DNA from: DATDRM01 sp035291705
GTDB taxonomy: Bacteria; Chloroflexota; Anaerolineae; Anaerolineales; UBA4823
Direction of reading: 5' to 3'
Assembly: GCA_035291705.1 (NCBI GenBank)
Contig: DATDRM010000165.1
Location: 1-6,639, forward strand
Length of the DNA: 6,639 nucleotides
In this document: piece after piece, positions 1 through 5,556 of the stretch
Layout: every line of letters begins with the position of its first letter
How positions within the stretch are numbered: the first letter of the stretch is position 1
Notes under the pieces: model-generated
Database searches by the model: none
The model's input: only the letters and a program-made list of their open reading frames with translations
What the model was told of the DNA's origin: nothing
Program-made: the position numbers and the translations under genes

Positions 1-510
1 ATCATGGTGACGCATGACTCGAGCCTGGCGCGGCGCGTCAACCGCACCATGCTGATTGTCGACGGTGAGATCGTCAACGAGTATGTCGCCCGAGCGCTGC
101 CCCTGCTCAACCAGCAACAGCTGTTGAAAGCCACCCACAAGCTCAAGCCGATGCATTTCGACCCCGGAGCGACGATTGTCCAGGAAGGGGTGGTCGGGGA
201 TAAGTTCTTTATTGTCACCAAGGGCCGGGCGGAAGTGGCCTTAAAGCGCCCGGGTGGCTCGGATGTGGTGGTGATGAGGCCGGGGGCAGGGGAGTATTTT
301 GGCGAGATCGAGGTGATGCGGGGGGGGAAGTACATTGCCACGGTGCGCGCCATCGCCGACGCCCCGGTGGAGGTGATCGCCCTTGACCGGGAGACATTTA
401 CGGATTTGATGGCCGAGTCGCCAGAGACCCGCGACGCCCTCGCTCAAATCGTGGCCGCCCGCCTGGCCGAGCACGAAGCCGTTTCCCATATCCACGGGAG
501 GGAAGGATGA
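1..510 (+). CDS. ABC transporter ATPase, C-terminal part, fused to a CRP-like cyclic-nucleotide-binding domain (5' partial)
   Basis: The frame is open to the left edge (codon 1 is Ile, before the ATG at 4), so the gene begins upstream; Walker A, Q-loop, signature and Walker B are not in view. What remains of the ATPase is the switch-histidine segment MVTHD, then SLARRVNRTMLIVDGEIV, typical of the end of LolD/MacB-type ATPases. A linker (about residues 33-48 from that ATG) leads to a cyclic-nucleotide-binding (cNMP/CRP effector) fold at about 49-155: PGATIVQEGVVGDKFFIV followed by the phosphate-cassette motif FGE at 99-101 and IATV at 111-114. The canonical arginine two residues before ATV is Tyr110 here (codon 331-333), so classical cAMP/cGMP binding is doubtful. 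There is no helix-turn-helix after the domain, so it is not a transcription factor. It overlaps the permease start by four bases (ATGA), implying coupled translation and a shared complex. Cytoplasmic; presumably hydrolyses ATP to drive the downstream permease. Family assignment is firm; ligand and gating role are inference. Confidence 0.9.
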   Translation: MMVTHDSSLARRVNRTMLIVDGEIVNEYVARALPLLNQQQLLKATHKLKPMHFDPGATIVQEGVVGDKFFIVTKGRAEVALKRPGGSDVVVMRPGAGEYFGEIEVMRGGKYIATVRAIADAPVEVIALDRETFTDLMAESPETRDALAQIVAARLAEHEAVSHIHGREG

Positions 511-2900
511 CCTCTCCCCGCTGGCGCAAAGTTTTGAAAGACCTGTGGGGTAACAAGGCGCGCACTGTCATGGTGATGGCGACCATCGCCGTGGGTGTCT
601 TTGCCGTTGGCTTTGTCAGCGCTTCCTTTGTTTTGATCCTCTACGATATGGATGCAGACTACCAGGCTTCCAATCCGCATGCGGCGATCATCTATACGAT
701 GCCGTTTGAACAGGATTTGCTCCATTCTCTGGAGCAAGTCCCGGGAGTCGGCGATGTCGAAGGCCGCAGCGGGACGACAAGCCGACTGCTCCTGGGCGAT
801 GAGAAGCTGCTGATCAACATCAACGCTATTCCGCCAATCAACGAGATCAAAATCGATAAAATCAGGCCCTCCGAACCCGGAGCCGATCTGCAGCTGGGGG
901 ATAAAGAGATCTTCCTCGAGGGGTCTGCCCGAGCTAGCCTGCGGGTCATGCCGGGGGAGGTTGTAAATATAGAACTCTTCGATGGACGGTTACGCCAGCT
1001 GCGCGTGGCTGGCTGGGTGCACGATGTAACCGGCTTTCCGTTCGTTTTTTCCCAGCAGGTCGGCGGCTACGTCACACCTGAGACGCTGGAATGGCTGGAC
1101 GGGACGACTGGCTTCAACCAGGTCTACCTGACCGTGGCTGAGAAGAAGACGGACGAGGATCACGTCAATGCCGTGGCGGCGGACTTGGCGGATAAGATCG
1201 AGAAGGGTGGCCGGCAGGTATACGGCACCTTTATCTTCCAACCGGGCCGGCACTTCGCCTCGGATATCACCCGCGCCTTAGGGGTGATGATGGGCGTCCT
1301 GGGGGCGCTGGCAGTCGTGTTGAGCGCTTTTCTGGTCTTAAATACGATTAACGCCCTGATCAGCCAGCAAATCCGGCAGATCGGGGTGATGAAGTCGCTG
1401 GGCGCGAGCACCTCGCAGCTGGTTGGGATTTATCTGGTGCTGGTGTTGATTTACGGCTTGCTGGCGTTGATCGTCTCGGTTCCCCTCGCCTCTTACGCGG
1501 CGTATGTGATCGCCGCGGGGATCGGCCAATATTTGAATTTTAACCTCGGTCCGTTCCGCTTTGTCCCCAACGCGTTGATCTTGCAGGCAGTTGTCGCGCT
1601 GATCGTCCCGGTAGTGGCAGCCCTGATCCCGGTTTGGATGGGTACCCGCATGTCAATCCGGGAGGCGATCACCAGCTATGGCCTGAGCGGTGGGCGCTTT
1701 GGGAAAGGGCGGATTGACCGGATGGTGGAGAGCATTCGGGCCTTGCCCAGGCCGCTGTTGATCTCCCTACGCAACACTTTCCGCCGCAAAGGCCGCCTGT
1801 ACCTCACCCTGTCTACGTTGATCCTGGCTGGGGCGATCTTCATCGCGGTGTTTAACCTGCGGGCTGCGATGAGCGTAGCGATCAACCAGACCTTCGGCTA
1901 TATCCTTACCGATGTAAACCTCGGCCTGGATAAACCTTACCGGATACAAAAGATTGAACCGCTGGCGATGAGCGTGCCCAGCGTGGTGAGTGTGGAAGGC
2001 TGGGGGTCGGCCTTGGGGGAGGTCCTGACCAAGGACGGGACCACTGCCACGCAGGTGTTCATCCTTGCGCCGCCGGCCAAGTCCAAGCTGATTGACCCGA
2101 CTCTGACTTCAGGACGCTGGTTGCGGCCGGAAGACGAAAACGCTCTGGTGATCGGCAACCATCTGCTCGCCGTGCGCCCGGAGCTAAAGGTGGGCGATCA
2201 GGTCACTCTCGATTTGAACAATATCCAGAGCACCTGGACCATCGTCGGGACTTATAAGATGGCCGGGAATGTGGCCCCACCGATCCTTTATGCCAATAAA
2301 GAATATCTCTTAAGGGTATTGGGCGAGGTCAACCAGGTGTCTGACCTGCGTGTCACCACTGCCCAGCATGATTTCCTCACCCAGCAGCGGGTGGGCAGGC
2401 AACTGGAGGCGGTATTTAAACGGGCTGGCATCCAGGTGACGGTGGTGACAACCGGCGTCGAGCAGATCGCCCGCAATACCTCCTCGACCGACATCCTGGT
2501 CTATTTCCTGCTGGTCATGGCAGTGTTGATCGCCCTGGTGGGTGGCCTGGGGCTGTTGAGCACGATGAGCATGAACGTAATCGAGCGCATCCGCGAGATC
2601 GGCGTCATGCGGGCGATCGGCGCCTCGGATGGGGCCATCATGTTTATGGTGATCTTCGAAGGGGTATTGATTGGCTTGATCAGCTGGTTGATCGGAGCGC
2701 TCCTGGCCGTGCCGATCGGCATCGGGTTGACCACCGTAGTCGGGATCGCCTTCCTGCAAAGCCCTTTGGACTTCGTCTTTTCCTGGGATGGCTTCCTGGT
2801 GTGGCTGGTGATCGTAGCGATCCTGTCATCCCTGGCCAGTTTCCTGCCGGCGCGCAACGCGGCGCGGCTTACCGTGCGCGAAGTGCTGGTTTACGATTAA
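507..2900 (+). CDS. ABC transporter permease with two FtsX domains (MacB/LolC-like superfamily)
   Basis: This 797-residue inner-membrane protein is built as a duplicated FtsX unit. Residues 1-19 are a basic cytoplasmic head; TM1 is about 20-45; a large extracytoplasmic domain spans about 46-257; TM2-4 lie near 260-284, 305-335 and 357-380. The second unit repeats this: TM5 at 431-453, extracytoplasmic domain 455-660, TM6-8 near 661-685, 710-745 and 763-783. The FtsX coupling signature occurs twice, IRQIGVMKSLGAS at about 289 and IREIGVMRAIGAS at about 695. One chain may therefore supply both halves of the transmembrane assembly. Such permeases act in mechanotransmission or efflux of lipids, peptides or macrolide-like compounds; substrate cannot be read from sequence. 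The start at 507 is preceded by a purine-rich ribosome site (GGGAGGGAAGG) directly upstream and overlaps the ATPase stop (ATGA). Length fits two-domain members of the family; no frameshift is seen. Confidence 0.93.
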   Translation: MTSPRWRKVLKDLWGNKARTVMVMATIAVGVFAVGFVSASFVLILYDMDADYQASNPHAAIIYTMPFEQDLLHSLEQVPGVGDVEGRSGTTSRLLLGDEKLLININAIPPINEIKIDKIRPSEPGADLQLGDKEIFLEGSARASLRVMPGEVVNIELFDGRLRQLRVAGWVHDVTGFPFVFSQQVGGYVTPETLEWLDGTTGFNQVYLTVAEKKTDEDHVNAVAADLADKIEKGGRQVYGTFIFQPGRHFASDITRALGVMMGVLGALAVVLSAFLVLNTINALISQQIRQIGVMKSLGASTSQLVGIYLVLVLIYGLLALIVSVPLASYAAYVIAAGIGQYLNFNLGPFRFVPNALILQAVVALIVPVVAALIPVWMGTRMSIREAITSYGLSGGRFGKGRIDRMVESIRALPRPLLISLRNTFRRKGRLYLTLSTLILAGAIFIAVFNLRAAMSVAINQTFGYILTDVNLGLDKPYRIQKIEPLAMSVPSVVSVEGWGSALGEVLTKDGTTATQVFILAPPAKSKLIDPTLTSGRWLRPEDENALVIGNHLLAVRPELKVGDQVTLDLNNIQSTWTIVGTYKMAGNVAPPILYANKEYLLRVLGEVNQVSDLRVTTAQHDFLTQQRVGRQLEAVFKRAGIQVTVVTTGVEQIARNTSSTDILVYFLLVMAVLIALVGGLGLLSTMSMNVIERIREIGVMRAIGASDGAIMFMVIFEGVLIGLISWLIGALLAVPIGIGLTTVVGIAFLQSPLDFVFSWDGFLVWLVIVAILSSLASFLPARNAARLTVREVLVYD

Positions 2901-2905
2901 TCCGT

Positions 2906-2982
2906 GTTCAGTTGTCAGTGATCAGTAATCAAAGGGCTGTGATCAGTAGTTAGGTGTTTTCAATCTGCAATCAGCAATTTTG
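2906..2982. repeat. Degenerate in-phase 7-bp tandem repeat (consensus near RATCAGT)
   Basis: The gap between permease and adaptor genes can be cut into eleven consecutive heptamers without losing phase. Units include GTTCAGT (2906-2912), TGTCAGT (2913-2919), GATCAGT (2920-2926), AATCAAA (2927-2933), a second exact GATCAGT (2941-2947), AATCTGC (2962-2968) and AATCAGC (2969-2975); the remaining units are more decayed. A 10-bp direct repeat, GTGATCAGTA, occurs at 2918-2927 and 2939-2948, 21 bp apart. The tract lies wholly outside coding sequence and ends about 16 bp before the adaptor's ribosome site. Degenerate TCAGT-type heptamers are a recurrent intergenic element in some bacterial genomes; that link is from general knowledge and not tested here. 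Confidence 0.65.
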
Positions 2983-3012
2983 ACGTTCTAATTCATGTAG
3001 GAGGAGATGGAG

Positions 3013-4239
3013 ATGGTCAATCGAATACAAAAACTGGCGGTTATGTTTATCCTCGCGGGGGTGATCCTGGCGGCGTGTGGCGGGAGGGGGACTGCGGCGG
3101 ATGCGAACGCCACCGAGGTGCCGATCGCAGTAGCCGACGCCCAGGTCGTCGCTGAAGGGCGGCTGGTGCCGCGCGAATCCGTCGAGCTGTCCTTTGTCGC
3201 TAGCGGACAGGTGGCTGAGGTCCTGGTGGAAGAGGGCGATGTGGTCAAGGCTGGCGATGTGCTCGCCCGGCTGGGCAACCGGGAGCAGATGGAGTCCAAC
3301 ATCGCTGCAGCCCAGCTCGAGTTGCTCGCCGCCCAGCAGGAAGCACTAGATGCCCAACAGGCGCGGGATACGTTGGACGACAATTTGCCTCAAGCCCAGA
3401 CCCAGGCGCTCGAGGCCATCACCAGCGCCCGGGACGCCCTGTATAACGCTGAACGCAGACTGAACTCGCTGAGTTCGGCTGCCGACCAGCCAGACATCGA
3501 CTCAGCCAGCGCCAGCGTGATCCTGGCCAGGGATGTCCTGGACAAAGCCAAGGACGATTTTGAGCCCTACGTCAATAAGCCGGAGGACAATCTGGTTCGG
3601 GCTGTCTTTCTGAACAAGCTGGCGGAGGCGCAGCGCGCTTACGACGATGCTGTGCGCCGCCTGAACCGGCTGGATGGGGTGATCGGCAGCGACTTCGACA
3701 TCTCCCAGGCGCAAGCCGGAATGGAGATCGCCCAGGCGCGCCTGGAGCAATCGCAGCAGGATTTTGACACCTTACAGGCCGGTCCAGACCCAGAGGACGT
3801 TGCCCTGGCTGAGAGCCGGATGAAGACCGCCGAAGGCCGCATCCAGTCTGCCGAGGCCGCCCTGGCAGCCGCCGAAGATGCACTGGCAGACCTGGATCTG
3901 GTGGCGACCATCAATGGCTCGGTGGTTAAACTTGATCTGATCGCTGGAGAGCAGGTGACGCCCGGCACCCCGGTCGTCCAGCTGGCGGATTTCTCGCAGT
4001 GGTATGTCGAGACCGATAACCTGACCGAGATCGACGTGGTCAATGTGAGCACCGATCAAGCGGTGAGCATTGTCCCAGATGCTCTGCCTGACGTGCAGCT
4101 GAGCGGGAAAGTTGAGTCGATCGGGGATGTCTTCGAGGAGAAACGCGGCGACGTCACCTACACCGCACGCATACTTGTTAATGAAGTGGACCCGCGCTTG
4201 CGGTGGGGCATGACAGTCGTGGTTTCTTTCGAAAAATGA
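3013..4239 (+). CDS. HlyD/MacA-type membrane-fusion adaptor, lipoprotein
   Basis: This is the periplasmic or extracytoplasmic adaptor of the ABC cassette. I prefer the ATG at 3013 to the in-frame ATG at 3007 because AGGAGG (2999-3004) sits 8 bases before 3013 but only 2 before 3007; this gives 408 residues. A lipoprotein signal peptide ends in LAAC, with the lipid-modified Cys codon at 3076-3078. Numbering from 3007: the first biotinyl-lipoyl half is about 47-92 (SGQVAEVLVEEGDVVKAGD); a long Ala/Gln/Glu-rich coiled-coil region runs about 92-295, broken by Pro/Gly turns including GPDPEDV near 259; the second lipoyl half is about 296-328 (NGSVVKLDLIAGEQVTPGTP); a beta-barrel and end domain close the protein, finishing in RWGMTVVVSFEK. 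The coil is longer than in a simple two-helix hairpin. Position 3' of the permease suggests one operon despite the gap of about 110 bases. No outer-membrane channel gene is seen beside it. Family is firm; substrate unknown. Confidence 0.92.
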   Translation: MVNRIQKLAVMFILAGVILAACGGRGTAADANATEVPIAVADAQVVAEGRLVPRESVELSFVASGQVAEVLVEEGDVVKAGDVLARLGNREQMESNIAAAQLELLAAQQEALDAQQARDTLDDNLPQAQTQALEAITSARDALYNAERRLNSLSSAADQPDIDSASASVILARDVLDKAKDDFEPYVNKPEDNLVRAVFLNKLAEAQRAYDDAVRRLNRLDGVIGSDFDISQAQAGMEIAQARLEQSQQDFDTLQAGPDPEDVALAESRMKTAEGRIQSAEAALAAAEDALADLDLVATINGSVVKLDLIAGEQVTPGTPVVQLADFSQWYVETDNLTEIDVVNVSTDQAVSIVPDALPDVQLSGKVESIGDVFEEKRGDVTYTARILVNEVDPRLRWGMTVVVSFEK

Positions 4240-4247
4240 TCCGTATA

Positions 4248-4280
4248 GTCAATCTGGCGGGCACTCCCCGCCAGATTGAC
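4248..4280. terminator. Perfect 14-bp inverted repeat between convergent genes, probable bidirectional terminator
   Basis: Arms at 4248-4261 (GTCAATCTGGCGGG) and 4267-4280 are exact reverse complements around a 5-base loop (CACTC). The hairpin lies wholly between the adaptor stop (4239) and the stop of the convergent CoA-binding gene (4289-4291), the expected place for a shared terminator. The T-tracts are poor: on the plus strand TTCTATTTT starts about 6 bases after the stem, and on the minus strand TTTTT begins about 11 bases after it. It is therefore not a textbook intrinsic terminator, although stem strength and position argue for termination or mRNA 3'-end protection. Confidence 0.7.
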
Positions 4281-4288
4281 CGATCGTT

Positions 4289-4762
4289 CTATTTTGGCAT
4301 CCGACCAGCCACGCGCAACACGAATTTCATGCATTTGTGTCCGAAATCTGCCGTTTCGCCAAACATCAGCGGGCAAGCTCCGGCGATCACGGAGATATCA
4401 TTTTCATGGCAATAAGCTACAGCTTTTTCCGAGACGCTGGTGCCAGCCATCATCATGGATTGGTGCATCCATACCTTTGAGACACCCACCTCTATGCACT
4501 GGCGCACGATCTGGTCGGTCACCTCTGGGCGAGTGACGATCACCACCCCGTCGACACCCCCGGGGATGGATTTCAAATCGGGGTAGCACGGGTCGCCCTC
4601 GAACGCCTCGGTGTTGGGATTGACCGGAAATACCTGGTGGCCAGTAGACTTCAACCTGCGATAGATCAGGTTGGCAGCGTCTTCGCCGCTGCGTGAGACG
4701 CCGGCTACGGCGATGCGCTTCTGGGACAGGAAATCCTTAGCTAAGGTATCTACAGTAGACAT
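4289..4762 (-). CDS. CoA-binding domain protein (CoA_binding_2 / YccU-like Rossmann fold)
   Basis: This 157-residue soluble protein is one Rossmann domain. Near the N-terminus IAVAGVSRSGEDAANLIYR gives the glycine-rich nucleotide loop (about 17-35), followed by GHQVFPVNPN, VDGVVIVTRPE, VSKVWMHQSM and near the C-terminus VIAGACPLMF. These match stand-alone CoA_binding_2 proteins, related to the CoA-binding domain of succinyl-CoA synthetase alpha and acyl-CoA synthetases but lacking catalytic parts. Length is close to the family norm of about 130-150. CoA or a related nucleotide is the expected ligand; the biological role of the family is poorly defined, and the conserved Cys in the ACPLMF motif could be redox- or thioester-active (inference). 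The start is supported by AAGGAG 6-7 bases upstream on the minus strand. It is transcribed alone from a promoter at 4885-4912, with a leader of about 115 bases, and converges on the adaptor gene across the hairpin at 4248-4280. Confidence 0.9.
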   Translation of the reverse strand: MSTVDTLAKDFLSQKRIAVAGVSRSGEDAANLIYRRLKSTGHQVFPVNPNTEAFEGDPCYPDLKSIPGGVDGVVIVTRPEVTDQIVRQCIEVGVSKVWMHQSMMMAGTSVSEKAVAYCHENDISVIAGACPLMFGETADFGHKCMKFVLRVAGRMPK

Positions 4763-4884
4763 ATTCGTCTCCTTATTAATTGGGACACGGATTCCACTAA
4801 TTTTGTTTCAGTCAAATACTTGCTAAACAACTATCCTTTGCGGGGTGCCATTGCGATCGTTCTTCGCCAACTAATCTCAGCTCT

Positions 4885-4912
4885 AGTATATGACTAATTG
4901 ATTGAAAGTCAA
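4885..4912 (-). promoter_or_regulatory. Sigma70-type promoter for the CoA-binding gene
   Basis: Read on the minus strand, TTGACT (4907-4912) is followed after 16 bp by TATACT (4885-4890), each one mismatch from consensus. The predicted transcript would start near 4878, leaving an untranslated leader of roughly 115 bases before the start codon at 4762. I see no strong hairpin or recognisable riboswitch in that leader. The boxes are seen directly; activity is inferred. Confidence 0.6.
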
Positions 4913-4939
4913 CTCGCGAAAATTCCGCAATCACAGCAA

Positions 4940-4968
4940 TTGACTGGATGCGGCCCTTGCTGTATAGT
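4940..4968 (+). promoter_or_regulatory. Sigma70-type promoter for the DUF3592 gene
   Basis: TTGACT (4940-4945) and TATAGT (4963-4968) are separated by an ideal 17 bp. The expected start site near 4975 gives a short leader of about 23 bases, containing the GGAGG ribosome site at 4987-4991, six bases before the ATG at 4998. This is the best promoter in the window. With the minus-strand promoter at 4885-4912 it accounts for most of the otherwise gene-free stretch 4763-4997; the -35 boxes are 27 bp apart and back to back. Confidence 0.7.
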
Positions 4969-4997
4969 TATGCCATCCAACCCATTGGAGGTCAAAC

Positions 4998-5534
4998 ATG
5001 TTTGCAACCAGTGGTCCGTTGATCGGATTCCTGTGTGGGGGTTTCTTCATCCTGCTTTTTGCCGGAGTGGGGGGTTTTCTCATATACAAGAGTTTTCGCG
5101 ATCGAAAAAAAGCGGAAACCAGCCAGTCCTGGCCCAGTACGCCAGGGCAAATCACCGAGGCCAGGGTGGCGCGCAGCCGCAGGACGGATAGCGAAGGCGA
5201 TGCGGACTACTCCTACGCGCCGGCGATACAGTATACCTACCAGGTGGGTGGGCAAGAATATTCCGGAAACAATATCACTTTCGGCTTCCGGCAGAGTTTC
5301 AGCAGCCAGGCCAAAGCCGAAGCCGCCCTGGCGCGATTCCCAACTGGCGGGCAGGTTACAGTCTATTATGATCCGAGCAACCCAGGGGAAGCGGTGCTGG
5401 AACGCAAGGCGGGCGGTTCGACGCTCAGCCTGGTGCTGGGGATCGTCTTCCTGGTGATCAGCCTGTGTTTGGGCTGCCCGGTGTTGTTTTACCTGCTTAC
5501 CGGTGTGGCGTCCAGCGTGACGACGAGTCCTTGA
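4998..5534 (+). CDS. DUF3592 domain membrane protein
   Basis: This 178-residue protein has a hydrophobic N-terminal helix (about 7-31, GPLIGFLCGGFFILLFAGVG), a basic stop (KSFRDRKK), a soluble middle domain (about 40-138) and a second membrane helix (about 143-168). The middle domain shows DUF3592 hallmarks: SWPSTPGQITEARV, then YTYQVGGQEYSGNNITFGF, then VTVYYDPSNPGEAVLE. The family is widespread in bacteria and has no established function; many members are two-TM proteins of this size, so it looks complete. Topology suggests both ends on one side of the membrane with the domain on the other, the positive charges after TM1 hinting that the domain faces the cytoplasm (inference). Start choice is firm: GGAGG lies six bases upstream and a good promoter just before it. 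It is apparently monocistronic and converges on the flavoprotein gene with only 22 bases between stop codons and no clear terminator. Confidence 0.88.
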   Translation: MFATSGPLIGFLCGGFFILLFAGVGGFLIYKSFRDRKKAETSQSWPSTPGQITEARVARSRRTDSEGDADYSYAPAIQYTYQVGGQEYSGNNITFGFRQSFSSQAKAEAALARFPTGGQVTVYYDPSNPGEAVLERKAGGSTLSLVLGIVFLVISLCLGCPVLFYLLTGVASSVTTSP

Positions 5535-5556
5535 GATAAAATCTGGAGTGGGGGAT

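Noticed and set aside
2310..2759. Long minus-strand open frame (149 codons) opposite the permease
   Set aside because: It is rich in His/Asp/Gln and resembles no family; it is the antisense of hydrophobic FtsX coding sequence, with no ribosome site seen.
2980..2985. TTGACG as the -35 of an internal promoter before the adaptor gene
   Set aside because: The matching -10 position falls in the ribosome site and start codon and has no TATAAT-like sequence.
3007..3012. ATG at 3007 as the adaptor start (two residues longer)
   Set aside because: The Shine-Dalgarno AGGAGG at 2999-3004 would be only two bases away; the ATG two codons later, at 3013, has 8-base spacing and leaves the lipoprotein signal intact.
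4203..4536. Plus-strand open frames running from the adaptor end into the CoA-binding gene
   Set aside because: They overlap two well-supported genes and the hairpin, have no ribosome site or family similarity, and are shadows.
4831..4851. Six-codon minus-strand leader ORF (MAPRKG) in the 5' leader of the CoA-binding gene
   Set aside because: It lacks a convincing ribosome site, shows no run of one amino acid and no attenuator hairpin after it; an ORF this short is expected by chance.
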